52,296 bases of DNA. Origin: Bordetella parapertussis. GTDB lineage: Bacteria > Pseudomonadota > Gammaproteobacteria > Burkholderiales > SG8-41. The stretch spans positions 1 through 52,296 of the forward strand of contig CAMCYP010000026.1 in the NCBI GenBank assembly GCA_945885345.1. The letters run 5' to 3'. A program made the translations under genes and the position numbers. Shown piece by piece: positions 43,223 through 51,581 of the stretch (the first letter of the stretch is position 1; every line of letters starts with the position of its first letter). The notes beneath the pieces were generated by a model. The model did no database searches and was not told the origin of the DNA. It saw only the letters and a list, made by a program, of their open reading frames with translations.

Positions 43223-43273
43223 GAGATGAACGAGATGAACGAGATGAACATGATGAACATGATGAACAAGATG
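43223..43273 (+). repeat. ATGAAC(GAG) tandem repeat at the dsbB start
   Basis: Three 9-base units GAGATGAAC (43224-43250 region) are followed by two ATGATGAAC-type units and AAGATGAAT. The repeat encodes [17 protein letters not shown] and gives eight possible start codons in one frame. The unit length is a multiple of three, so gain or loss of a unit changes the number of starts and the distance to any SD, not the frame. Each GAG just before an ATG is a poor SD-like sequence. Confidence 0.85.
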
Positions 43274-43762
43274 AATACCCGTTATGGTTATATCGCCGGC
43301 GCCGCAATCTGCGCAGCGCTCCTGGGTTTCGGCCTGTATCTGCAGCATGTGGCCGGTCAGGATCCCTGCCCGCTGTGCATATTCCAGCGCGTCGTGTTCA
43401 TCGCGCTGGGGCTGGTGTTTCTGGTGGCGGCGCTGCACGGTCCCGGTAAAACCGGCGGCATTGTGTATGGTGTGCTGGGATTTGTTTGCGCGGCGGTCGG
43501 CACCGGCCTCGCGTCACGCCATGTCTGGCTGCAGAACCTGCCCGCCGATCAGGTGCCGGCCTGCGGTCCGGGCCTGTCCTACATGCTGGAGCAGTTTCCG
43601 CTGATGCGCATGCTGCAAAGCGTACTCGCCGGATCGGGGGAGTGCGCAGAAGCGGGCTGGAAATTTCTTGGACTGACCATCGCCGGCTGGTCGCTGATCT
43701 GGTTTGTGCTGCTCGGCGGCTTTATGATCTGGCTGACGTGGTGCCGGATAAAAAAACAGTAA
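43226..43762 (+). CDS. dsbB: Disulfide bond formation protein B
   Basis: 178 residues from the first of eight in-frame ATG codons (43226, 43235, 43244, 43250, 43253, 43259, 43262, 43271). The family-like part begins with the last one ([14 protein letters not shown]), so the first 15 residues may be dispensable. Four membrane helices; both cysteine pairs are present: Cys48/Cys51 in [10 protein letters not shown], and Cys113 with Cys140 in the second periplasmic loop. DsbB reoxidises DsbA and passes electrons to quinones. The start region is a tandem repeat (listed separately). Confidence 0.93.
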   Translation: MNEMNEMNMMNMMNKMNTRYGYIAGAAICAALLGFGLYLQHVAGQDPCPLCIFQRVVFIALGLVFLVAALHGPGKTGGIVYGVLGFVCAAVGTGLASRHVWLQNLPADQVPACGPGLSYMLEQFPLMRMLQSVLAGSGECAEAGWKFLGLTIAGWSLIWFVLLGGFMIWLTWCRIKKQ

Positions 43763-43769
43763 ACAGTAA

Positions 43770-43979
43770 CTACGCGCGAATATCCGGGGTCAGCTGCCGT
43801 TCCAGTATGGCGATCTGATCCTTGACCAGCAGTTTGCGTTTTTTCAGGCGCTGCAGTTGCAACTGGTCCTGCACGGGAGTCAGCATCAGTCGTTGCACCA
43901 CATCGTCGAGGTCGCGATGTTCGAGTTTGAGTTCGGCGAGGCGCGCTTCGATGGCGTCGGTTTCGGTGCGGTCTTCCAT
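43770..43979 (-). CDS. DUF465 (YdcH-like) small coiled-coil protein
   Basis: 69 residues from the ATG at 43979 (MEDRTETDAIEARLAELKLE). Almost entirely helical and highly charged; 'HRDLDDVVQRL' and 'LQLQRLKKRKLLVKDQIAIL' fit the YdcH/DUF465 pattern in which the two helices form a hairpin. Cytoplasmic, function unknown. It converges on dsbB with 7 bases between the stops. Confidence 0.85.
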   Translation of the reverse strand: MEDRTETDAIEARLAELKLEHRDLDDVVQRLMLTPVQDQLQLQRLKKRKLLVKDQIAILERQLTPDIRA

Positions 43980-44081
43980 GTGCGGCAACGGAGGCTGGAG
44001 AAGGAACGGCAGTATAGGCCCGGCGTGGCTGAGCGGCAAGCCGGAAAAATTATAACCAATTGATTTTATTAAGTATTTAAT

Positions 44082-44549
44082 ATGACTACGACACTGCAGG
44101 TAAATGGTCGGGCATGTACTGTAGAGGCAGACGCCGAAACGCCGCTGCTCTATGCGCTGCGTAATGACCTGGGCCTGGTCGGCACCCGTTACGGCTGCGG
44201 CCTCGGCCTCTGCGGCACCTGCACGGTGATCATCGACGGCAAACCGGTGCAGTCCTGCGATATGCCGGTGTCGGCGGCGGTCGGCAAACAGATCACCACG
44301 GTTGAAGCGCTAAGTACGGATGAAAAGCTGCATCCGCTGCAGCAGGCGTTCATCGCGGAACAGGCGGCACAATGCGGTTATTGCGCCAGCGGCATCCTGA
44401 TGGCGGCGAAGGCACTGCTCGATGTGAACAAGGATCCATCGGATGGCGAAATCCGCGCCGCACTCGAAGGCAATCTTTGCCGCTGCGGCACACACGGTCG
44501 CATCCTGCGCGCGATCAAGCGCGCTGCCAAAGCAATGCGAAAGGCATGA
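44082..44549 (+). CDS. Molybdenum hydroxylase [2Fe-2S] subunit (IorA/CoxS type)
   Basis: 155 residues. Plant-type [2Fe-2S] cluster in 'RYGCGLGLCGTCTVIIDGKP' with the fourth Cys in QSCDMP; second cluster in QCGYCASG and NLCRCGTHGRI. This is the small subunit of xanthine-oxidase-family enzymes. Coupled by an ATGA overlap to the Mo-binding subunit, with no FAD subunit nearby. This two-subunit form occurs in isoquinoline 1-oxidoreductase and related periplasmic or membrane-linked dehydrogenases. Upstream DNA (44040-44081) is AT-rich, with no clear SD. Confidence 0.93.
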   Translation: MTTTLQVNGRACTVEADAETPLLYALRNDLGLVGTRYGCGLGLCGTCTVIIDGKPVQSCDMPVSAAVGKQITTVEALSTDEKLHPLQQAFIAEQAAQCGYCASGILMAAKALLDVNKDPSDGEIRAALEGNLCRCGTHGRILRAIKRAAKAMRKA

Positions 44550-46678
44550 CCATGGCCCAGTCCAAAGATCCCGCCGCGCGCAAACTGCCGGGCAGCCTAG
44601 ACATCAACCGCAGGCTCGACCGCTGGTTGTGCATCAACAAGGACGGTACCGTAACGGTAACGCCGGGCAAAGTTGAAATCGGCCAGGGCATCCTCACCGC
44701 GCTGGTACAGATGGTCGCCGAAGAACTCGACATCAACGTCAATCGCATCCGTCTCGCACCGGCGACCACCGCATTCAGTCCTGACGAAGGCATTACTTCC
44801 GGCAGCCGTTCGATCCAGGAAAGCGGCCTCGCGCTGCGCCATGTCGCGGCGGAAACGCGCGATCTGCTGTTGGCACTGGCCGCGCAAAAACTCGGCGTCA
44901 CGCTGGAAAACCTGACCGTGGCTGATGGCGTTGTCTCGGCGCGCAGCGGCGGATCGGTGACGTACTGGGAACTTGCCACGCCGGATCTGCTGGCACGTGA
45001 AGCGACCTTTGATGTCGTCGAAAAACTGCCGGCTGAACATGTCGTCGTCGGCAAATCGCTGGCGCGGGTCGACATCCTCGGCAAAATAACCGGCAAGGCC
45101 GCGTATGTGCAGGACATGGTGCTGCCCGGCATGCTGCACGGACGCATCACGCGGCCGCCGGGTCCGCGGGCACGGCTGAAAAGCATCGCTACCAAAGAAA
45201 TCGAACAGATGCCGGGTGTGGTGGCCGTAGTTCGCGACGGCAGCTTCCTCGGCGTGGTCGCGGAGCGCGAAGAGCAGGCGATCCGCGCCGAGCGGCGGCT
45301 GGCGCGTGCGGCGCAATGGGATGCGGGTGAACCGCTGCCCGACAACGATCCCCGCCTGCTGCAGACACTCGCTGCCGAAACCGAAGTCATCAACGAAAAA
45401 GGCGATCCGGCAACCGCCGGCGCTCAGCAACTCACCGCGGAATACACCAAGCCTTACCTTGCCCATGCATCGCTGGCGCCTTCGTGCGCTGTTGCGCAGC
45501 AGGATGGTGACAAACTCAAAATCTGGACCCACAGCCAGGGCATATTCCCGCTGCGCGGTGACATGGCGCAGGCGCTGGGCATGGCGGAGGACGACATCAT
45601 CATCACCCATGCCGAGGGCGCAGGCTGTTACGGCCACAACGCTGCTGACGATGTGACGCTAGATGCCGCGCTGCTGGCGCGTGCGGTGCCGGGAAAACCG
45701 GTGCGAGTGCAATGGATGCGCGAGGACGAATTCGCCTGGGAGCCGTTCAGCAGCCCGATGGTCATGCGCATGAATGCGGCGCTCGACGCCAAGGGCAATA
45801 TCGTCAACTGGGGCCATGAACTGTGGAGCCATGCGCACAGCACGCGACCCGGCGGACGCGGCGGTGTCAATCTCACGGCAGCCTGGCACCTGGAAAAACC
45901 TTTGCCCGCGGCCAAACCCGGTAACCCGCCGCTGCCCGGCGGCGGCAGTCATCGCAATGCGGTGCCGCTGTACGATTTTCCCAACCAGAAAATCACCAAC
46001 CACCTGATTCGCCAGTCCCCCCTGCGTACTTCTGCGATGCGTGCGCTGGGCGGCCATGCCAACGCCTTTGCCATCGAGTGTTTTATCGATGAACTGGCTG
46101 CAATGGCGGGCGCTGATCCGGTGGAGTTCCGCCTGCGCCACCTGAAGGATGCGCGCGCCAAAGCCGTGATCGAAAAAGCGGCGCAGATGGCGAAGTGGCA
46201 GCCCAGTGAAAAAGGCGATGGTGAACGCGGCCGCGGCATCGCCTTTGCGCGTTACAAGAACCTCGCCGCGTATTTTGCCGTCGTTGCTGAGGTGCAGGTT
46301 TCGGAAGAAGTGCGCGTGACGCGGATGTGGGCTGCGGTCGACGTCGGCCAGGCGATCAACCCCGACGGCGTGATCAACCAGATCGAAGGCGGCATCATCC
46401 AGACCGTGAGCTGGACGCTGAAGGAGCGCGTTGATTTCGATCGTCATGCGGTGACCACGCGCACCTGGACGGAATACCCGATCCTGACTTTTGTCGAAGC
46501 GCCGGAAGTCGAGGTCGCGCTGATCAACCGGCCGGAAGCACCGCCGGTGGGCGCGGGCGAGGGTACCCAGGGTCCCGTGTCGGCGGCGATTGCCAATGCC
46601 ATCCATAATGCGCTGGGCGTGCGACTGCGCGACATGCCGTTTACGCGCGATCGCGTGGTGGCGGCGCTGAGCGCCTGA
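44546..46678 (+). CDS. Molybdenum hydroxylase molybdopterin-binding subunit (IorB-like)
   Basis: 710 residues from the ATG at 44546 (overlapping the small-subunit stop); ATG 44552 is possible. 'GKVEIGQGILTALVQMVAEE' and 'SGSRSIQESGLALRHVAAET' are typical of the IorB branch. The probable catalytic glutamate is Glu672 in PVGAGEGTQGPVSAA. 'VDVGQAINPDGVINQIEGGI' is the standard dimer and pterin region. It would hydroxylate an N-heteroaromatic or oxidise an aldehyde, passing electrons through the small subunit. No twin-arginine signal is visible. The Bug-type gene that follows may supply its substrate. Confidence 0.9.
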   Translation: MTMAQSKDPAARKLPGSLDINRRLDRWLCINKDGTVTVTPGKVEIGQGILTALVQMVAEELDINVNRIRLAPATTAFSPDEGITSGSRSIQESGLALRHVAAETRDLLLALAAQKLGVTLENLTVADGVVSARSGGSVTYWELATPDLLAREATFDVVEKLPAEHVVVGKSLARVDILGKITGKAAYVQDMVLPGMLHGRITRPPGPRARLKSIATKEIEQMPGVVAVVRDGSFLGVVAEREEQAIRAERRLARAAQWDAGEPLPDNDPRLLQTLAAETEVINEKGDPATAGAQQLTAEYTKPYLAHASLAPSCAVAQQDGDKLKIWTHSQGIFPLRGDMAQALGMAEDDIIITHAEGAGCYGHNAADDVTLDAALLARAVPGKPVRVQWMREDEFAWEPFSSPMVMRMNAALDAKGNIVNWGHELWSHAHSTRPGGRGGVNLTAAWHLEKPLPAAKPGNPPLPGGGSHRNAVPLYDFPNQKITNHLIRQSPLRTSAMRALGGHANAFAIECFIDELAAMAGADPVEFRLRHLKDARAKAVIEKAAQMAKWQPSEKGDGERGRGIAFARYKNLAAYFAVVAEVQVSEEVRVTRMWAAVDVGQAINPDGVINQIEGGIIQTVSWTLKERVDFDRHAVTTRTWTEYPILTFVEAPEVEVALINRPEAPPVGAGEGTQGPVSAAIANAIHNALGVRLRDMPFTRDRVVAALSA

Positions 46679-46714
46679 TTGACGGGATAAATTCGAATAA
46701 CGAGGAGAAGAACC

Positions 46715-47680
46715 ATGAAAAATAAAATTGTAGATGTGCTGGTGGCCGCGATGCTTGCGGCTTGCTGGCAGGGCGCCGCAGCCGCCTGGCCGGAGCGGCC
46801 ATTGCGGGTGATCGTGCCGTTCGCGCCCGGTGGCAATGTAGATTTGACGATGCGTGCCATCGCGCCGGGACTGACGGACCTGTTGGGTCGCAGCATCATC
46901 ATCGACAACCGCGGCGGTGCCGGCGGTGCTGTCGGCGCCGAGATCGTGGCCACGTCGCCGGCGGATGGTTACACCCTGCTGTTCGGTTCGACCGGCCTGC
47001 TGACCATTGCGCCGGCGGTTTCAAACAAGCTGCGCTACGACCCGGTGAGGGATTTTGAAGCCATCAACCTGGCGTCGAACGTGCCGGTGGTGATGCTGGT
47101 GCCGGCTTCGTCATCGGCAAAAACGGTGAAGGAATTCATCGCCTTCGCCAAATCCCGCGGCGAGCTGACGATGGGCTCTTCGGGCAATTTCTCGACCGGC
47201 CGTCTCGCGGGCGAATTGTTCCAGAGCATCACCGGAACCCGTTTCACCCACATTCCCTACAAGGGTGCCAGCCTGGCGATCATTGATCTCCTCGGTGGCC
47301 GCATCGACGTCATGTTCGACCAGATCTCTTCCGCACTGGGCCATGTCCGGGGCGGCAAGGTCCGGGTGCTGGGCGTGAACGCGGCCAGCCGCTCGCCCGA
47401 ACTGCCCGACGTACCCACGATGAAGGAAGCCGGTGTCTCCGGCGTGGAGGCAGGGACGTTCACCGCGATGCTCGCGCCGGCGAAAACGCCCAAAGCCATC
47501 GTCACGCGGCTCAACGAGGACATGAACAAGGTTCTGAAAACCCCGTCGGTGCAGCAGAATTTCGCCAAATACAGCGCCGAGGTGATCGGTACGACGCCGG
47601 CGGCGAGCGCGGCATTCATCAAGGCCGAGATCGAGAAGTGGCGCAAGGTGGTGCGTGCTGCAAACATCAAGGACGAGTAA
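46715..47680 (+). CDS. Bug/TctC-family periplasmic solute-binding protein
   Basis: 321 residues; signal peptide ending GAAAAW, then 'WPERPLRVIVPFAPGGNVDL' (first Bug loop) and 'IDNRGGAGGAVGAEIVATSP' (second). 'HIPYKGASLAIIDLLGGRID' is also typical. SD GAGGAGA precedes the ATG. No TctAB partner is adjacent, so it is an orphan binding protein, which is common in Betaproteobacteria. Placed 36 bases after the Mo subunit, it probably belongs to that operon and binds a related compound. Confidence 0.92.
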   Translation: MKNKIVDVLVAAMLAACWQGAAAAWPERPLRVIVPFAPGGNVDLTMRAIAPGLTDLLGRSIIIDNRGGAGGAVGAEIVATSPADGYTLLFGSTGLLTIAPAVSNKLRYDPVRDFEAINLASNVPVVMLVPASSSAKTVKEFIAFAKSRGELTMGSSGNFSTGRLAGELFQSITGTRFTHIPYKGASLAIIDLLGGRIDVMFDQISSALGHVRGGKVRVLGVNAASRSPELPDVPTMKEAGVSGVEAGTFTAMLAPAKTPKAIVTRLNEDMNKVLKTPSVQQNFAKYSAEVIGTTPAASAAFIKAEIEKWRKVVRAANIKDE

Positions 47681-47721
47681 AGCGGCTGCGTTTTAGATCG
47701 AAAATCAGGGAGATAGTCTGA

Positions 47722-48411
47722 ATGGTGAATGTGCTTCTTGATCTTGATGGCACCCTAACCGATCCCTACGAAGGTATTACAGCCTGCATTGAACATGCAT
47801 TGTTAGCGCTTGGACGAACAAGTCCGCCCCGCGCCATGCTCGCACGTCATATCGGCCCGCCCTTACAACAGGCGTTTGCAGAGTTGCTGGGTTCGCGTGA
47901 TGAGGCGATCATCAATGAAGCAGTCGCGTTTTACCGCGAGAGGTTTACGGGGATAGGCCTTTACGAAAACCAGCTTTATAAAGGTATTCCAGAAGCCTTG
48001 TCTTTATTAGTGAAGTCAGAAGCGAAAATTTTTCTGGCAACATCCAAGCCCCACTTGTTTGCAGGTCGCATACTTGATCATTTTGGTTTGCGGAGTCATT
48101 TTCATGGGGTCTATGGTAGCGAGTTGGATGGAACGCGAACTGACAAAGCGGAACTTATTACGCACATCCTGCGCAGAGAGTCGTTGAGAGCGAACGAGAC
48201 GGTAATGGTTGGAGACCGAAAGCACGATATTATCGGCGCTCTGAAGAACGATGTTTTTCCGGTTGGTGTGCTCTGGGGTTACGGATCCCGTGATGAGCTT
48301 GCCGAGGCGGGTGCGACAGTAATTCTGGGGCGACCTGATGAACTCGGTGATTTGTTATCTACTATCGGGGCGCATTTAAATGCCTCAAGAGGTAGCGTTT
48401 TCCCGCATTGA
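47722..48411 (+). CDS. HAD-family phosphatase (phosphoglycolate-phosphatase-like), AT-rich gene
   Basis: 229 residues. HAD motif I DLDGTLTDP (nucleophile Asp7, Asp9), motif II 'FLATSKPH', motif III/IV 'VMVGDRKHDIIGALKNDV'. The four-helix cap 'GITACIEHALLALGR' marks the Gph/PGMB group. Two sampled 60-base lines are only about 38% and 47% GC, and codons such as TTA, TTG and GTA are frequent, unlike all neighbours. This suggests recent transfer. Function probably as a broad phosphate-ester hydrolase. Confidence 0.9.
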   Translation: MVNVLLDLDGTLTDPYEGITACIEHALLALGRTSPPRAMLARHIGPPLQQAFAELLGSRDEAIINEAVAFYRERFTGIGLYENQLYKGIPEALSLLVKSEAKIFLATSKPHLFAGRILDHFGLRSHFHGVYGSELDGTRTDKAELITHILRRESLRANETVMVGDRKHDIIGALKNDVFPVGVLWGYGSRDELAEAGATVILGRPDELGDLLSTIGAHLNASRGSVFPH

Positions 48412-48443
48412 TATAGTCGTTTAAAAATAAAAGGGTATAAACA

Positions 48444-48872
48444 ATGAAAGTACTGGTCATCCACGGCGCCGGCCTCAACATGCGCGGCAAGGTGCAGCTT
48501 GAGGTGTTCGGCCCGATGACGCTGCCGCAGTATGAAGAGCATATCCGCGGCTATGCGAAGGAACTCGGCATCGAGGTGTCGTTTTTTCATTCCAATGTCG
48601 AGGGTGAAGTAGTCAATAAACTGTGCGAAGCCTTCGACAGCGACATTGCCGGCTGCGTGATGAATCCCGGCGGCTACACGATGGTCACCGGCCCGCTGCG
48701 TGCGGCCGTGGCGCAGATGAAATTCCCGGTGATCGAAGTGCATCTGAGCAATCCGACGGCGCGCGGCACGGTGTCGGTGTTCCAGCCGGTGTGCAAGGCT
48801 TCGGTTTATGGTTTCGGCATCGAGAGTTATCGTCATGCGCTGATTGGACTGAAGGCGCTGGTTAAAAAATAA
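48444..48872 (+). CDS. AroQ-like (type II dehydroquinase fold) protein with altered active site
   Basis: 142 residues. Fold features of type II 3-dehydroquinate dehydratase: 'VLVIHGAGLNMRG' (NGPNLN in true AroQ), 'FFHSNVEGEVVNKLCEAF', Asn74 in VMNPGGYTM and His100 in IEVHLSN. However, the catalytic tyrosine of the 'PxxYG' loop is Phe22 (LEVFG), the loop arginine is missing (GKVQ), and the 'HARExFRHxS' segment reads PTARGTVSVF. It is therefore probably not a working dehydroquinase and may act on another hydroxylated acid. No operon partner is evident; a terminator follows. Confidence 0.82.
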   Translation: MKVLVIHGAGLNMRGKVQLEVFGPMTLPQYEEHIRGYAKELGIEVSFFHSNVEGEVVNKLCEAFDSDIAGCVMNPGGYTMVTGPLRAAVAQMKFPVIEVHLSNPTARGTVSVFQPVCKASVYGFGIESYRHALIGLKALVKK

Positions 48873-48895
48873 TTTGTGGCGGGCAGAGTGCGATG

Positions 48896-48930
48896 AAAAA
48901 CGGCGGAGCGCAGGCTCCGCCGTTTTTTTT
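48896..48930. terminator. Bidirectional rho-independent terminator
   Basis: Stem CGGCGGAGC (48901-48909), loop GCAG, GCTCCGCCG (48914-48922), flanked by an A-run before and eight Ts after. It ends the AroQ-like gene on the plus strand and the small secreted protein gene on the minus strand. Confidence 0.93.
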
Positions 48931-48942
48931 CGATATTTCTCG

Positions 48943-49218
48943 TTAACGAAGGGGTATGTAGATGTTCGGCAGCACGACATGGATGCCGGCCGACGGCCGG
49001 TAAACCGGTACCGGCGCATAGACTGGTGCGTAGTACGATGGCGCGTAGTAGTGATGCACATCCCTGCGCACTACGTAGCGCGGCGGGGCGTGATGCTGGA
49101 AGTGTCTGGATTCCTTCCAGTAATGTTTGTCATGGCCGCGGTTGTGGCCATGATCGGCCAGCGCCGGACCGGCAGCGAACAACATCGTCGATAACACTGC
49201 AGTTGTCAGAAGTTTCAT
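48943..49218 (-). CDS. Small secreted His/Tyr-rich protein
   Basis: 91 residues. Signal peptide MKLLTTAVLSTMLFAAGPALA, then a His-rich stretch (DHGHNRGHDKHYWKESRHF) and a Tyr/Pro/Val-rich tail ('YYAPSYYAPVYAPVPVYRPS') ending 'GIHVVLPNIYIPLR'. Low complexity, periplasmic or surface-exposed, family not recognised. Proteins of this look are often listed as hypothetical in Burkholderiales. SD AAAGGAGAA precedes the ATG. Confidence 0.75.
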   Translation of the reverse strand: MKLLTTAVLSTMLFAAGPALADHGHNRGHDKHYWKESRHFQHHAPPRYVVRRDVHHYYAPSYYAPVYAPVPVYRPSAGIHVVLPNIYIPLR

Positions 49219-49392
49219 GGTCGTTCTCCTTTGCGCAAATTTTCCGCGCTTGCTGGTTGCCCCTGCTGTTCATTGGTCGTGACTCGTGAGTGCTGGTCAC
49301 GGAACAAAGTCTAGGCGGCAATCTTCGACAACAATGTGAGCGTTTGTAAGGAGATGTAATCTGCCCGATGATCTAAATAAAAATGTTTAAAA

Positions 49393-51195
49393 TCAAATAC
49401 TTATTGAGTTTCCGCGCCACTGACCCAGCGTATGGATGCGATCCTGTCCGATGATGTCCTGCAATACGCGCGGTGTTGCCGGTGCTGTTGAGAACTGCAA
49501 AGCCTGCGGGGCTACGGCGGCGATGCCGGCGCAGGTTTCGGCATCGGTCAATGCGGCGGCGAGGATTGGCGGATCGGTCCAGACCATTTTTCCGTTCTCG
49601 GTGCGCAGGTAAATCCGCCCGCTGTTGCGGTCGGCAAAATTCACCGCCGGCAGGCGGCTGACGCATTGCGCGAGAAAACGCGTGTTGTGTTCCGGCGCCA
49701 TCGCGGCGGCACCCGGATGTACTTCCTGCGCAGTTCTGGCATCGACATTGATGCGGCGATAACGGTCGACGTCGAGCAGGCCTTTGACGTCGAGCACGTT
49801 CATTTCGCCGTTCCAGCCGAAAGCGATGGTGCGCGGACGTTCACCGAGTGCCACGCTGTTGTCGAGGAATTCGTAATGCACCTTCTTGTCGCCGGCCAGC
49901 GCCCAGGTGAAAAACACTTCAGGCATGCCGCTGTAGGCCTCGATGTTGTGCGCGAGCAGGTCATCGACCGCCTTGTAACGGCCGACTTCAAGACCGCGTT
50001 GCCAGGCGCGTTCGACGGTGGCATCGGGCGGGGTGATCATGAAGAATAAATAAACCAGGCTGCCGAAACGCGTCAGCAGATTGCTGCCGGCGACGTCCGA
50101 TGCGGGCGCAAAGGTGTCAAAGCGGAAACGGTCGATCAGCAGGTGTGACATCGCGCCGCGCTCCGCTTTGCGCGCCATGGTGCGGTCGAGCTTGTGGTCG
50201 ACGATTTGCAGTTCGTGGCCGCTCAGCGCGCCGGCGTACTTGTAGGCCGGGCCCAGTGTCGCGTAGTCGAGCAGGAATTTGCGGAAAATATCCGGACTGA
50301 TCAGCGCGAAATCATCCCAGCTGACGCCGATGCGCGCCGCCAGCGCACGCTGCAGCGGGCGCAAGGTGCTTTTGCCCGCGGCGGAAGCGCCCTTGGTGTT
50401 CATCACCACCGGTTGTGCCTGCGCCGGCAGCAGGCGGAAACCTTCGGCCTGTGCCGCCTGTTGTACATAAGGTTCGATCAGGCGACCGATTTCCTCGCTG
50501 CCGTAATCGTTGCTGGCGAGGTCGGTGGCGACTGTCGCAATCAATCCGCGATCACCCCAGATCCGGCCGTGGCGTGCATGCATCGCCGAGGCAACGCGGG
50601 CAAGGGCGAGGCAGGCCGCGCGTTGCAGCGGATCGCGGGTGGCCTGCGCCTGCGTATCCCAGCGGCGGATCGCACGCAGGTCGCTGGCTTCTGCTTCTTC
50701 CACCACCGCCGGTGTGGTGGTGTGGAACAGCCGCGACCAGAATCCGCGACCTGATGGGGCTGTGGCGGCCGCCGTGTCCTGCAGACCGTAGTCGAGCATG
50801 GTGGCGACGGCATTGAACAATTTCGTGCGCAATGCCCCATGCGCATCGCGGATTTCGGCCATGTGCGGTGCGACATGGCGGGTGAGGATGATTTCGCTGA
50901 TGCGGCGGAAGTTGATGCCGAGGTCTTCGGTTTTCTGGCCGTCGTCGATGCTGAAGTCCGCCGTGACCTGCGCCAGCAGTTCATGCACCACCAGCCGTTC
51001 CGGCCGGAACACCACCAGGTCTTCCGCGGCGAGCCCGGTCAGGTCGGCGAGTTCGCGCGCCTGGCGCAGTGTGGTCAACACGTTTTCCGGGCGATACAGC
51101 GTGGCCAGCGGCAGCAGGTCTTGCGGGATCTGCGACTGCAGCCCGGGGTTCCACGGGCCTTCGGCGGGAACTGCGCTGGAATCGACGCCGGACAT
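49393..51195 (-). CDS. Large P-loop protein of unknown function (zeta-toxin/kinase-like nucleotide site)
   Basis: 600 residues from the ATG at 51195 (MSGVDSSAVPAEGPWNPGLQ); an ATG at 51255 would add 20. No signal or membrane segments. The first 240 residues are helical and unrecognised. A Walker A loop GASAAGKST lies at 269-277 within 'QPVVMNTKGASAAGKSTLRP', followed by 'DDFALISPDIFRKFLLDYAT', a layout like zeta toxins and small-molecule kinases (Lys in the P-loop, then a D-x-x-x-x-x-SPD substrate segment). The later 'HYEFLDNSVALGERPRTIAF' and the C-terminal 130 residues have no match I know. No antitoxin-like gene is adjacent. Standing alone on its strand, its role is open. Confidence 0.7.
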   Translation of the reverse strand: MSGVDSSAVPAEGPWNPGLQSQIPQDLLPLATLYRPENVLTTLRQARELADLTGLAAEDLVVFRPERLVVHELLAQVTADFSIDDGQKTEDLGINFRRISEIILTRHVAPHMAEIRDAHGALRTKLFNAVATMLDYGLQDTAAATAPSGRGFWSRLFHTTTPAVVEEAEASDLRAIRRWDTQAQATRDPLQRAACLALARVASAMHARHGRIWGDRGLIATVATDLASNDYGSEEIGRLIEPYVQQAAQAEGFRLLPAQAQPVVMNTKGASAAGKSTLRPLQRALAARIGVSWDDFALISPDIFRKFLLDYATLGPAYKYAGALSGHELQIVDHKLDRTMARKAERGAMSHLLIDRFRFDTFAPASDVAGSNLLTRFGSLVYLFFMITPPDATVERAWQRGLEVGRYKAVDDLLAHNIEAYSGMPEVFFTWALAGDKKVHYEFLDNSVALGERPRTIAFGWNGEMNVLDVKGLLDVDRYRRINVDARTAQEVHPGAAAMAPEHNTRFLAQCVSRLPAVNFADRNSGRIYLRTENGKMVWTDPPILAAALTDAETCAGIAAVAPQALQFSTAPATPRVLQDIIGQDRIHTLGQWRGNSISI

Positions 51196-51324
51196 GGTGT
51201 TTAGGGTCGTTGCGGTCCAGCATGCACGCCACTCGCTGCGGTTGCGGGCTGGCATGCTGAAAAAATAGGCAATCTAATACGGCCCCGGGCGTGGCGCAGG
51301 TTCATACGCTGATTTTTGCGGTTG

Positions 51325-51353
51325 TTCACAGACATATCCACAGAAATTGTGAA
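51325..51353. promoter_or_regulatory. DnaA-box-like element within an inverted repeat
   Basis: TTCACA (51325-51330) and TGTGAA (51348-51353) form a 6-base inverted repeat around ATATCCACA (51334-51342), which differs from the DnaA consensus TTATCCACA at one base. A single box is not an origin; it may be a DnaA-titration or regulatory site for the P-loop gene. Confidence 0.3.
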
Positions 51354-51542
51354 TGATTTTTTACAGCATGCCCCGGAATGGTGAGCCTTGTGGTGGCCGT
51401 TGCAATCCGCGGGTCGGGATGTTAACGGGCACTATCAGTACTGCTTGAAAAACGCCACGGGGAAAATGCCAATTTTTCTTTTAAAAACATATGGTTATAC
51501 GAGGTAAAAAAGGGCCGATAAAAGCCTATTTGAGTCAATCAC

Positions 51543-51581
51543 TTAGCGCGTGTTTGCCCTTGAGTCGTAAGCACGCGCTAA
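51543..51581. repeat. 10-base inverted repeat
   Basis: TTAGCGCGTG (51543-51552) and CACGCGCTAA (51572-51581), perfect complements with a 19-base loop. It lies 138 bases past the marC-family stop on the minus strand. There is no T-run, so a terminator role is doubtful. Confidence 0.5.
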
